From positions 310,001 through 374,000 of the forward strand of contig JAHDYR010000012.1 of assembly GCA_019828565.1 (NCBI GenBank): a DNA stretch of 64,000 nt. The letters are read 5' to 3'. The stretch is from Carpediemonas membranifera (taxonomy: Eukaryota; Fornicata). Below the pieces are notes generated by a model. The model saw only the letters and a program-made list of their open reading frames with translations. It had not been told where the DNA came from and searched no databases. The stretch's first letter is position 1. Every line of letters begins with the position of its first letter. Positions 10,901-18,044 of this stretch are shown here, one piece after another. Both the position numbers and the translations under genes were made by a program.

Positions 10901-11534
10901 TTATCTCGAGGAAGAAAGGCTGGTGGGCCAGGGCGTTCAGGATGGCCCCCACGTTGTCCACGAGCTCTGTCGGCGTGGGCGGGGCAGAGTACTCGCGGAG
11001 GAAGTCGAGCTCGACCACGGGGCCCTCAGCGTGGTCGCCCAGGCGGTTGGACTGGCATATCTTGGAGTAGAACATCCAGAGGTCGAGTGTGAGTGGCGCC
11101 AGTAGGGGAAGGATGGCCTGGTCGGGCGACTGGGCGACGTGGTGGAGCAGGTTAACGCCCAGCCAGCCCCACAGGCGACGGACAGTCTCATCCTCGCCCT
11201 GCTGCTTGCCGTATAGGACTTCTATGGGGTTGCGGGCGAGGAACTCGTGGAATCTATTGGCGAAGTGCTTGGTAATGAGGGGGAAGTCCGACATCGAGGA
11301 CTCGATGTGCCCGTCGAAGTGGGTGATGTGGGATTGGATGTTGTCCAGAAGATCTACCTCCATCTTAATGTCGTAAGGCGCATTTGAGAGCGTCTTGTGC
11401 TGCAGACGGTGCCACTGCGTCAAGATCTGGGTGCGAGACTTAGCCGCACCGTTAACGCGTGGCGTCGGTGGTGAAAAGAGTAGTGTGGACGCGGATCCTT
11501 GCGTTGCAGGGCGATGTGACCTGCTTAACCTCAT
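1935..11534 (-). CDS. Giant BEACH-WD40-FYVE protein (ALFY/WDFY3-like)
   Basis: This is a single 3199-codon frame. The N-terminal two thirds are helical-repeat-like. A concanavalin/LamG-like segment lies near residues 900-1000 (WTHVALS...VFVNGEPV). A PH-like region follows near 2200-2450. The BEACH domain is at about 2510-2790 and contains the hallmark DLNNYPVMPW. WD40-like repeats span about 2850-3130. The C terminus is a FYVE zinc finger with the signature RRHHCRACGRVVC followed by further CxxC pairs, expected to bind PI3P. The order PH-BEACH-WD40-FYVE is that of animal ALFY, a scaffold for selective autophagy and endosomes. Start: the first ATG is used, but residue 58 (ATG ending at 11363) begins the more typical sequence MEVDLLDN and may be the true start. 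The long uninterrupted frame shows no intron. No AGTAAA element is evident after the stop. Confidence 0.9.
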   Translation of the reverse strand: MRLSRSHRPATQGSASTLLFSPPTPRVNGAAKSRTQILTQWHRLQHKTLSNAPYDIKMEVDLLDNIQSHITHFDGHIESSMSDFPLITKHFANRFHEFLARNPIEVLYGKQQGEDETVRRLWGWLGVNLLHHVAQSPDQAILPLLAPLTLDLWMFYSKICQSNRLGDHAEGPVVELDFLREYSAPPTPTELVDNVGAILNALAHQPFFLEIIVEASAVDHLCRTMEATAEAGSVQAVRIVNMLRSTAPYCGDSRIIARITANRVVRRVAGLLDFVSRSATPAKLLEAVMGTCAVLVESTFPLSFEPFYDLQAVGYYSHVVTALLDLATTVHPDTIVQGFSEALFSVTTLASYGESRTQKDTGAVLNDNVTHTLVALWRGTMDFEDDELRHSTQIVILARVLGMLANHIDNYHRIRSSSLLHMVISDLPMCSPESAGLVLRIFEHIVSLRGVNELSLIPVMLRDEDDTLRACGVKLVDTITAQIRSGSRDADLVRYVHHVISSGVVAELCGPRLARIDAVPAARFLTQLHAVLADSQPDSPLPHIYERTNLAQRLLSLLAEFSADTAAGSTFDSWAAAVVEFLLSPDLEAIVLQGSSSSPTVPALERIVAIGATSPASLSALVRVFAKGRMPLERPDFIAALVWPFFSDSDYSGRSAHPLLQALAMCVDRNGASVIKWKQLSRTPLLTRAFAEFPADILAALALAAFPGADLDHGSTLGVPLQYPAPLFTALDLVSTHPGFPVGPWFRTLTELMSREPFEAAALSATRLREARFVETLLDRFGHVLVDPASHEASALASFIKVLARHGMSSAEHDVLHRLAALPPLTLPATELHAACLAESRPVPYFLPIAQSPLRFGFSGLTSYGVSLWTSSPTGAPPRATEDPTPRGSERFADLFLETVGYKPANWTADQLALHATGGRSRAATTSAAPPSVRISLGVSERMDAVAVCAGTRVVGRVPVAPRSGWTHVALSVGKDRGRKVALTVFVNGEPVLTEKVMLPVLSSDEAVVGLAGGTPKSLIAQSTAALISATPFTVGPADIGVVRIAEVRVGPALTQAQVQSLLDQGPGAIEGADDVVYLPTPCAKQRVRNVADPLHGMPDAEWLAPPLTVCPCAVPLDVHAETCLVLLSDIAASLDTDDGVARFSSTYRLLTAMLPSPDHVRAHAQVWAMVTPRLAIVPPTSATLLAATLLGAAFPSQTCFQAVFAGTSPTMARAAVVRAVRPGPLAIDADALAVVVRVVAGVGITATGPPCLQFVSCALELLTGFHGALAHSRKAHLAATLRELGAVQAVLSLLELPYLPADLADLAMRFFALVAGSSPCAEDLCALVESLLSMSVAPVPQPGPPLGTAAHYTDLCSAQTYETLRRAAQHAHPARHGRPKRVSVVADSIVVSPVSGVPPNRWRRDPGDSEPHLAALASGLQLLEDVAGMTVGRLFRPLGDGQVHIHVALDPLNSLVALMSAITAPTSLALLASAPAHLMPGALRLCCTMNQARRLVGTVLTPNGKLSFHNVVLARDAVHGGRKPSVKDFRALLESLLPLVGGGAELVDLDLLVTDRGQGADDTVALLRTIAASALGMPVDANQTDFSTRDHLAFASPQLLPPFIRASAACLSAVPSPAVEALLTDTVQTILANPELAALVPMHGADGLVQLLGLVVEAEVICRTRSGDLPAGLTAETLPQCPVTGLVVDLLVGLIRDIVEGVPTRSTRSPPSPAPSTPTVTLLQLAPLPCTLPELPALRQLLRPWSYCPKVYTAAMAVAVPRATRILADTIGQWSYAPPSDVEAAVTRVCAYLYELPPLARNGAPAPTAYPLLSAVEEFLTGQFDSRVHDLVVVAIRVHLRLVLSVLVSSPSAEAFASGEFVEEDKETILNSLIELQLVLKLIDEHDSILEQTAAQPGQPIGTDALEVDPDLVLNTGLVAVLIDTLMPFITSDSPDIRELATGTLKGLVGWYGDSLAPILGPELAAGMAVILEDTTAFFSWVGGAANDLCSRMATVCRPLWAHVFHTEQQLTPMLTPVRRAATAFLASEPVRAKLVNSARNTRVACRMALSCSLGNLLGLAGTMTDRAVAQSTRPGATFGLHPDSPLAARLPKATRNSKETATHCALFQEPINPALFIGSYPTRGPEELAERLPGSWLSAELQTMAEAEVALLDAALADHTLLRPALAASALAASPARQCLAPHCALTGRPCHCRLQDLLPAATPPTIRSVRACSLCQGSLDPVRGMIALTDTHIMFLPTARPGEPTGHALSVLSTLSGDDELIAGLSYAVPTDIATADVGVAIMAGRPSQPVIPAGAGLVTSPQASWTTTWVSAEESAVPVVVPYSAVVQLSSRTFCHRPIAVEITTCCRHSSLFVVIDDAFVQFGFESSIDVEGDIDSFIESTPKSNAVKQRDMLMREILAMVGEDENTALATGIPVAQPPIPTEAGRCLVARTLSLSSKDSKAVHAASEVPALFTGAPHLMCRPAGQVTQFTPYYALPDDIDQSPFARTLWRRTVLSTPAAASRTCKELTRLWLDDAITAFEYLMGLNSVAGRSTKDLNNYPVMPWTLVDFADGPLPNLDRAVTPDRAGGWAKPEDTALFRDLARPMGAQGVEREQRFMERYRESVGADGQFHYGTHYSSSGIVLYYLLRHEPFTAEFVRLQNGIFDHPDRLFHDIAETWQSAAFNNTADVKEAVPELYYRSDIFLNPNRLQLGDRQHGQGTVDDIRLPSWAPVPWVLTLMLRRALESPYVRAALPAWIDLIFGFKQQGDAARAAVNLFHPLTYEGSVDIESISDPVQRAGVAAQIQMFGQTARQLFKSAHDLPPAAAVNCTVQTDPQLVRGSEVIARHPASPSLGPVRPTGRGTAVVAAPHGTVLVGTEHCLGFAADRVFMATTSPAYPTAPTTSSVRRTWVMPHQTITAIACQQTTLAVGDAAGVVTTWSIGLPPTPALRCRGGAVSVGHPIAVLAMSVPLDVVVVGCIDGHIAVIDRAALTVLAVAVVPSRVRAVAIDEAGYLVVATSTAIHTMTIALVPTGEPLSLADVQPKLIHAMEGSSRKIGPPTQLAIIGPMYAADALVVSGHEHGAILVWRPSITGLTCLGVLAGHQGSVSSIWVQPDASRILTADIAGRAVSWSLTSMTGDSKRAGLVTHWLPDETSPGCSLCDQTFTTIRRRHHCRACGRVVCNNCSRRRVPVPELEHVTPVRVCDECYRVRCE

Positions 11535-11751
11535 CCTGTGTGGTGTATGAGGCTGTCAGTTGAAGGAGGTGCCGCTTATGTACTTGGCGAAATATGTGTA
11601 GTTTGAATGTCGAGAAGGAAGTGCCTCTGGCGAGTCTTGGTCAAGCCGATGGGACCAGCACGGGTTCTGAGGCCAACTATATCTCTCCAGCCCTCCATCT
11701 AGCTCCATGCTTGCCGCATCACATTTATTAGCCAAGTGTCCCTTCGTGGGT

Positions 11752-12245
11752 TCATTCCTCGATGGGCGTTCCGAACAAGAAAAGCTTCGTTGTGTAGGAG
11801 CCGGACCCGCCGTAGTTCTCAGTGATCGTGTACTTAACGAAGCGGGCAGTTTCCTTGCACTCGTACATGAAGTCACCGCCACGGTGCTCGAGCTCGTCGT
11901 CGGCTACCTGCTTCATGTCTTCAGGTGTCATTCCAACGTGGAACTGGATGTCTGTATGAGGTGGGGGGTCTGTGGAGGGACAAACGCTCTATGTAATGGT
12001 GTGGGGGGAGACGTACTAGGGTTCTGGTTGTTCTCGCCATGAAGGAAGAAGCCAATCTTGAACAGAGCGATGTTCTGGCCCATGTCAATCACTACGGACT
12101 GAGGGAAGTCCTCAGAGACGCTTGTGAACCAGCACAGCGACGGGTGGCGCAGGAGAAGGTTGCTGCACCGCGATTCGTGGTGATATTGGCTCGTGAAAGA
12201 GTGGATCGACGCACCATTCTCAGCAATAGAGTAGTTTCGCGTCAT
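11752..12245 (-). CDS. F5/8 type C (galactose-binding-like) domain protein, spliced, 142 aa
   Basis: Exon 1 is 12245-12017 and exon 2 is 11951-11752; removing a 65-nt intron gives 143 codons including the stop. The protein is a single beta-sandwich-like domain of the discoidin/F5-8C fold: N-terminal W in LCWFTSV, then FPQSVVIDMG, then FFLHGENNQNP, and C-terminal TKLFLFGTPIEE. Small single-domain proteins of this fold include IFT25/HSPB11, so a flagellar role is possible, but I cannot assign one. There is no signal peptide. The ATG at 12245 lies only 26 bp from a Ty3 element, so the original promoter has been pushed about 8.6 kb away. Confidence 0.65.
11952..12016 (-). other. Spliceosomal intron, 65 nt
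   Basis: On the minus strand it begins GTACGT and ends CATACAG. It is the longest of the seven introns inferred here. Removal restores the frame from NQNP into IQFHVGM and on to a stop at 11752. Confidence 0.7.
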
Positions 12246-12271
12246 TTGAATCGCTGGAAAGCTCAAACGAA

Positions 12272-12314
12272 TGTGGTAAACTGCACTTGATTGATTTCTA
12301 TCGCCGAGACTACA
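12272..12314 (+). repeat. 5' LTR of element B, 43 bp
   Basis: It starts TGTGGTAAACTG and ends GACTACA (TGT...ACA ends), preceded by ACGAA. It matches 20810-20852 at 41 of 43 positions. The palindrome GAAGCTTC (12315-12322) follows at once, where a tRNA primer site would be expected. Confidence 0.8.
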
Positions 12315-12585
12315 GAAGCTTCTACAGTCCATATATGAGTCAAATTACATCGCCGGGACGAAGTATCGTCTCGTGGTCGAATTTTATCGACGACTACAAG
12401 GGTACTCTACGATCAAGGGAGAAACCCGACTTACTGGTATCCTACCTAAGCAGAGAAGAGGTTCGCAGCATGCTCCAAACTCTGATCACTGCGAGCTACA
12501 CTTATGAAGCCATTGATGGCACTAAGCACAAGTTCGTGTCGAGCGACCAATTCCTCGACTACCTTGCGAGCGAGACGCAACCTTA

Positions 12586-12667
12586 TGTGATCTTGTCGAG
12601 GTTAAAGGTTTCAAAACAAACTGTTTATAGGGTTCGCACGTGTAGTTGGTACCCTAAACTGCTCACA
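12586..12667 (-). repeat. 3' LTR of element A, 82 bp
   Basis: Identical over 82 bp to 16528-16609. It has TGT...ACA ends and is flanked outside by the CTTA target duplication. Confidence 0.9.
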
Positions 12668-12675
12668 CTTCCCCT

Positions 12676-13225
12676 CTAAAGGTGCAGCTCCGGGTGAGCC
12701 TCGGCATAAATGTCGAGGGCTTCGAGGTCGCGGACCTCGTGGTACGGGAGCCACTCATCGGCGCCTGGGTAGCCATCCCAGGCGACGAGGAATTCGAGGG
12801 TAGACTTCGTGGGGCCACCACGGTGGCGGGTGATGGCCTCGACTTCGTAGGTGTCGTCGTCAAGGGAGGCGACGGTGATGTCGTCGAAGGCCAGGGAGTC
12901 GTCGTACTCCACGAGCCGGGAACCGTGATACTGGAAGGTGGCGCCGGCAGTGGGGTTGTGTACGGTGTAGATGTCGTGCTCGCGGTCAGTGATCGTGTAT
13001 GGGCCAACGAGCTTAGTAGACAGCTTGGTGGGGCGCTTCGAAGGGCGCGTGACAAGCACCTTCGAGCCAATAGGAAGGGGCTCGTCGCCGAAAGCCGGAC
13101 GTTTCGAGAGGACGTTCTCTTGGTGCTGGCGTGCTGTCTCAATGAGCTTGGGCTGGGCCTGGAGAACACGGCTAAAGAAGCGGCCGTATTCACTCTTCTC
13201 CTCCCTCAACGTGGGCGTCGGACGA
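12676..13225 (-). CDS. Element A integrase C-terminus and chromodomain
   Basis: The frame starts in phase after the second break. It contains the integrase C-terminal beta module (LPIGSKVLVTRPSKR...LVGPYTI) and a chromodomain (TLEFLVAWDGYPGADEWLP). The stop TAG is at 12676-12678, about 9 bases from the 3' LTR. Confidence 0.82.
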
Positions 13226-14130
13226 CAGGAAGGGGGTGACGTTCTGTGAAGCGAACATGAGCTGTGCGGGGGCAATGCCCGTGGTGGCACATATCGTGGT
13301 GTTCATGATCCGCTGGACGACTGGGAGGTAAAGGGACCAGTTGTTAACGTCGCGCAGCTCCTGAGTGATGGTACGTAGGTGTCGTGAGAGCTCGGCGTTA
13401 GCTCTTTCGACGAGCCCGTTGGCTCTGGGGTGGTATGGAAGAGAGACAACGTGTTGGGCGCCGAAGAGCTTAATGAGCTGTTGGAAAGCGGTGGCAAGGT
13501 ACTGAGAACCGCGATCACTTCGGAAAGAAGACGGAGTACCGTAGCGTCCCGTGACGGAGATAAGAGCGCGAAGGGCCTCTGCAGAAGAAGCATCCTTGCA
13601 TGGGACCAGCTCTACGAAGCGTGTGAAGGTGTCAATGAAGGTGATAACGTAGCGGCATCCGTTGGAGTCTGCAGGATAAGGCCCGACCGTATCAAACGCC
13701 CAGCAGGAGCGTGGGGTGACGCCCATGGTAGGGCGGAGGCCTGTCTGAAGGCGCTTGGGAAGTCTGGCGTTCTTCTGACATATCGGGCAAGCCTTGATAT
13801 ACTCGGCGACAGCGTTGCTCATTCCACGGAAGTCAAGGTTTCGTTCCTTAAGGAGGCGGAGTGTAGCCTCTCGGCCGAGGTGTCCCTCGACGGCATTGTG
13901 GACAGAGGCTATGATAAGTCGCTGGAGTGTAGGGGCATTCTCGGGGGGTTGGACGATGAAGCACCTGGATATGCCATCAGTGAGGGTGTTGGAGACGCCA
14001 GAGATGTGTTCAACGACAAAGTCGAACTCTTGGAGTCTGAGGTTCCAGCGGACGACCTTGGGTGTGGTAGAACGGCGCATATAAACTAGGTTACGGTGGT
14101 CTGTCTGTATAGCGAACGAGTGGCCGAGGA
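13190..14130 (-). CDS. Element A RNase H end and integrase
   Basis: In-phase reading begins just after the RNase H frame break and gives the expected YLLGHSFAIQTDHRNL. The integrase follows with an HHCC module (VEGHLGRE...CPICQK). The DDE residues are in CWAFDTVGP, SFRSDRGSQYL and HPRANGLVERAN. It ends at a premature stop at 13190, where a +1 shift would be needed to reach the chromodomain frame. It has no start codon of its own and should be read as part of one polyprotein. Confidence 0.85.
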
Positions 14131-16512
14131 GATAGGGGAGTACTTCTCGACAACCGCGAAGAAGATGCCGAAGGCTTCCTTTTCGATGACAGCCCAGTTG
14201 CGCTCTGCGGTGGTGAATGCGTGGCTACAGTAGGAGACTACGTGTTCAACGCCATCCTTGACGTTGAGGAGCACGCCTCCACAGCCAATGTCGCTAGCAT
14301 CGGTGCGAACGATAATTGGGGCAGAGTAGTCCAGGAAGGCTAAACACGGCGTGTGGGCGGCGAGGTTCTTGCTCTCTTCGAAAGCAGTCTGGGCCTCCTT
14401 TGTCCATTTCCACCGGACCTTCCCAGAGGTGAGGGCGTATAGTGGCTGTAGGATCGAGCTGAGGTTGGGGATGAACCTACGGAAATAATTCATCGCTCCA
14501 CAGAAGGCCCGCGTGGTCTTGATGTCCTTAGGAGGAGCCATGGCCTGAACGGCCTTGACCCGGGCGGGGGACATGCGGATTCCCTCGGGGGAGATGATAT
14601 GGCCGAGGTATTCCACCTGCTCAGCGTACAGACAGCACTTGCTGGGATGAAGGACGAAGCGATGTTCCTTGAGAACGGCAAGGATCTCAGCTAGGCGTGT
14701 AGCTAGTTCGTCCGTGGTTGATGCGTGAATGATGATGTCGTCTATGAAGACCTCGCACGTAGTTCCGACAAACTTGGAGAGCAATTGGGTCATGATGGCC
14801 TGGAAGGTAGCAGGAGCCGTTTTGACGCCAAATGGAACGCGCGTATACTCATAAAGGCCGGTTGGAGTTGAAAACGCGGTTATCGGAATGGAACTTTCGG
14901 ACAGTGGGATCTGGTGGTATCCACTAACGAGATCTAACGTCGCAAAGCAACGTTGGCCTGCGAGATGCGACATCAGCTCTTCTTGGTGTGCAAGTGGGAA
15001 ACTGACTTGCTTGATGCGATCATTCGCCTGACGGTAGTCCACGACGAGGCGGCGGGCACCGCCCTTTTTGGGGACAGTAAAGACGGGTGCAGCCCAGGGA
15101 GAGCGTGAGGGGCGGACGATTCCTTGAGCAAGGAGCTCGTTCACCTGGTCATCAACCTCCTGCTGGATTGCAGGGGATAGACGACGCGGCGGTTGAGCAG
15201 CCGGTGTGGCGCCCTCAAGCAGCTCTATCTCCATAGGGGGAACGTCTGCTCCGTCTGGGTGGGGACGGCTGGTGAAGACTTCGGCATACTCATCATAGAC
15301 GGCTCTGATGGCTGGCGGGAGGGCAGACGCGGTTGAACCTACGTCAGGGAGCTGCTCTCCTTCATCTAGGCGAGTGACGGGTGCGTGATCCTCATCGATC
15401 GTCTCCTCATCGGCCGTTGGGGCCAAGGAGAGGGAGAGATCTTGGATAGTGGAGTTTGAGAGGATCAGATCCTCCGACATAGAGGGGAGGATGTAGAATG
15501 GCCGAATGGAGCGAACGCCATCAATGAGCATGGCAAGGAACACAGCTCTCTTGATGAAAACTGGACCGTTCGCGGTATCCAAACGAACGTTAGCGACGGC
15601 TGGAAGAGCGCCACGTTGGATAAATGATTCGGCTATCGTGGGGGAGATGAGGTCAATAGTTGCACCAGTATCAAGTACTGCACAGACCTCTGTGGCAGTA
15701 CTCTCGTTGATGGGAACATAGAGAGTGGCTTGGCGACAGATGAGGCCGTCGTGATCAGTGGCGGCCAGATTCGCCTTTTCGCGCTTGACTGGCGGACCCT
15801 GGATGGGAGTCTTGCGCACGCCAGAGCGGAAGAAATCTCTGTGTCCTTGATAGGGACAGTTGGGGCGGATGTGGCCCGTATGGCCACAGCCGTGGCAGGG
15901 GGCAGACGATCGTTGGGGTAGTCTAGCCCCAGCGGCGGCGCCGGGAGTCGGGCGCTTACCAGCTGGCTGGGCCGGTTCCGGCTGCAGGAGCGACTGGAGG
16001 TTAAGGAGTTCCTCCAGTTCATCAATGGCGTGGTCCTGCGCCTCTGCGACGTCATCTGGCTGCTCCATGCGGATACGCTCCGCAAGAGGATCTGGAAGTG
16101 CCTGCAGGTATGCCTTCACCATTAGCTTCTCTGGTGGTGTGACGTCGGCTGTGAACGAGCTCCGGATAGTTTCGAAGCGTTCGATATGGTTGAGAAGCTG
16201 TGCAGGCGTTGATAAGGGGCCCGTTCGGGCGCACCGCAGCGACTTCAGCTTGGCTAGTGCTTGAACGTTACTGCGGGGGCTATAGAATGTTTGGTAGACT
16301 GTGTCCAAGACAGTATCCGCCGGAAGATCGGCCGGATTGTCGTTGAGACGGCGTGTGATGAGAAGAAGAGGCGTAGGATCCATCAGGGCAGTCGGATGGA
16401 GAAGAGGATCGTCAAGGCGTTGAGCTCGGTACGCACGGTAGGACGATCGGAACTTGGTGAACGCCTGTTCTTCTAGTGTTAGTAAGAAAGGTCTTGGTAT
16501 GTAGTCGGACAT
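14086..16512 (-). CDS. Element A Gag-protease-RT polyprotein, 5' part
   Basis: The start is the first ATG after the 5' LTR (ending at 16512). The Gag region is followed by a CCHC knuckle (CHGCGHTGHIRPNC). Next come an aspartic protease (VLDTGATIDLISP) and an RT with RRLVVDYRQAN, FATLDLVSGYHQIPL, RVPFGVKTAPATF and VFIDDIIIHAS. The connection region FCGAMNYFRRFIPNL and the first part of RNase H (IIVRTDASDIGCGGVL) follow. It goes out of frame within RNase H at the G4 run (14135-14138, plus strand) and stops at 14086. One more base in that run would carry the reading straight into the next frame. Confidence 0.88.
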   Translation of the reverse strand: MSDYIPRPFLLTLEEQAFTKFRSSYRAYRAQRLDDPLLHPTALMDPTPLLLITRRLNDNPADLPADTVLDTVYQTFYSPRSNVQALAKLKSLRCARTGPLSTPAQLLNHIERFETIRSSFTADVTPPEKLMVKAYLQALPDPLAERIRMEQPDDVAEAQDHAIDELEELLNLQSLLQPEPAQPAGKRPTPGAAAGARLPQRSSAPCHGCGHTGHIRPNCPYQGHRDFFRSGVRKTPIQGPPVKREKANLAATDHDGLICRQATLYVPINESTATEVCAVLDTGATIDLISPTIAESFIQRGALPAVANVRLDTANGPVFIKRAVFLAMLIDGVRSIRPFYILPSMSEDLILSNSTIQDLSLSLAPTADEETIDEDHAPVTRLDEGEQLPDVGSTASALPPAIRAVYDEYAEVFTSRPHPDGADVPPMEIELLEGATPAAQPPRRLSPAIQQEVDDQVNELLAQGIVRPSRSPWAAPVFTVPKKGGARRLVVDYRQANDRIKQVSFPLAHQEELMSHLAGQRCFATLDLVSGYHQIPLSESSIPITAFSTPTGLYEYTRVPFGVKTAPATFQAIMTQLLSKFVGTTCEVFIDDIIIHASTTDELATRLAEILAVLKEHRFVLHPSKCCLYAEQVEYLGHIISPEGIRMSPARVKAVQAMAPPKDIKTTRAFCGAMNYFRRFIPNLSSILQPLYALTSGKVRWKWTKEAQTAFEESKNLAAHTPCLAFLDYSAPIIVRTDASDIGCGGVLLNVKDGVEHVVSYCSHAFTTAERNWAVIEKEAFGIFFAVVEKYSPISSATRSLYRQTTVT

Positions 16513-16527
16513 TAGATGAGTGTACAC

Positions 16528-16609
16528 TGTGATCTTGTCGAGGTTAAAGGTTTCAAAACAAACTGTTTATAGGGTTCGCACGTGTAGTTGGTACCCTAAA
16601 CTGCTCACA
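16528..16609 (-). repeat. 5' LTR of element A, 82 bp
   Basis: Identical to the other LTR. On the element's sense strand the internal region starts with the 8-bp palindrome GTGTACAC (16520-16527), then reaches the gag ATG within a few bases. No TGG-type tRNA primer site is visible. Confidence 0.9.
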
Positions 16610-18044
16610 CTTACCTAGTTAGACACCGCCAGGCCGTGTCACAATCCGAGAGTGAGCACAAGCTCGCCGCCACTGAGCGCGAGGTTCGGATATTAGACGA
16701 CCTCATCGCCGAGATGCTAGCCGCTGGTTATACGAATGCAGACGTGGCTGAACACCGAAAGAACAAGATCGCTCTCCTCGCTCAATCCTCTACTCTGGCC
16801 GCAGCGGTCAAGACTGAAGGACCCGCCAAGCTCCTCGACACCACTAAGCGGATCGAAGCCCTCACCCTACAGGCGAACAACACCCTAGCATACATGAGGC
16901 TGGTGTTACACACCCATACGCAAGAGAGCCTATCCCACCTCCGCGCTCTACCCAAGGTGGTGGTTGGGACATCGAGGACGAGCACCATCGCCTCTGCGCT
17001 GGCCTACGTCGCGCAGTACGACAGAATCGCCGGGCTGGCACTTGTGGACGAAGATAGGGCCGACTCGAACGTGCAGCGAGACCTGAAGCAGACCCTCATG
17101 AATGGGCTGAACTTCCCTAACGCCGAGAGTCGTGCCCTAGTCTTCGGCGAGGGATCGTCCAACCTCATAGCCTCAGAGGACACTACACTCACCGACCTTA
17201 TCGCAACGGCCCGGACCGCCCTGGTCGAGGCTGACACGTCGATCCGTAAGTATGACCGATTCTACGTCACTACTGCCACAACCATCGACCATGAAGAGAC
17301 GCCAGGCGCCTCTAAGAGCAAAGACGCCACTCCGCACCACCAGCCTCAGAGGCAGGAGAAGCCTCACGCCTCTCGTGAGACAAAGCACAAAGCATGCGAC
17401 TGGCACTTCACGCGTGGCCACTCGAACGCTGACTGCGAGGTCCTAAAGCAGCTCACGTCCGACCCGTCTAAGATAACAGACAAGCAAGTACTTATCCACC
17501 TCCTCAGAGCAAGCGAGAAGCATAAGACCAAGCACAAGGAGGCCCTGCGCATTCGCGACGAACGCAAGCTTAAGGAGCTCGCCCAGGGTACGACTCTACT
17601 CATGCAGTCCCCGCAGGCACCCATAGCCACGGAGATCCCCCCCGACTGCGACGACTATCTCACTCTCGTCGAGGTTGAAGGCAAGCCTATTGTTGCGGAC
17701 ATGGACACCGGCGGCAAGCAACTCCCCTTCATCATCCGTAAGGACGCCGCGCAGTATCTGGGCATCAAGCAATCTAAGGCTTCCCCAGTAGTCCTCAACG
17801 CCATCGAGGGACCAACAGCCCTCGAGGCGCAGCCCTCCGAGCCGTTTAGGCTCCGCCTCATAGATCCGAACTACTTCCCGATCCCCACGACCATCACCAT
17901 CACAGCCCACATTGTCGACACCTTCCCCGTCGCATGCCTCCTGGGGAAGAGCCTCCTCCGCCGCACCGGAATGGATTTTCGGGCCGAACGCCGTAACCGC
18001 CGAGGAGCCTCCCTCACCTCCATGACGTCTCCAACACCTCAGAG

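Larger units (their letters stand above)
12582..16613 (-). mobile_element. Ty3/gypsy chromodomain LTR retrotransposon A, nested in element B
   Basis: Two identical 82-bp LTRs (12586-12667, 16528-16609) bound the element, with a CTTA target duplication at 12582-12585 and 16610-16613. On the minus strand the order is Gag with a CCHC knuckle, protease, RT, RNase H, integrase and chromodomain. The stop codon of the last frame abuts a purine tract (about 12668-12677), which abuts the 3' LTR. LTR identity implies recent insertion. Two single-base frame breaks (a G4 run at 14135-14138 and a purine stretch at about 13193-13206) split the polyprotein into three frames. Confidence 0.92.

Noticed and set aside
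11364-11534. The 57-residue N-terminal extension of the BEACH protein as certain coding sequence
   Set aside because: Composition is Ser/Thr/Arg-rich and a good ATG follows at 11363; I kept the long form but consider the start unresolved.
14135-14138. Programmed -1 frameshift in element A
   Set aside because: The break lies in the middle of RNase H, where a programmed shift would be unusual; an indel at a G4 run is simpler.
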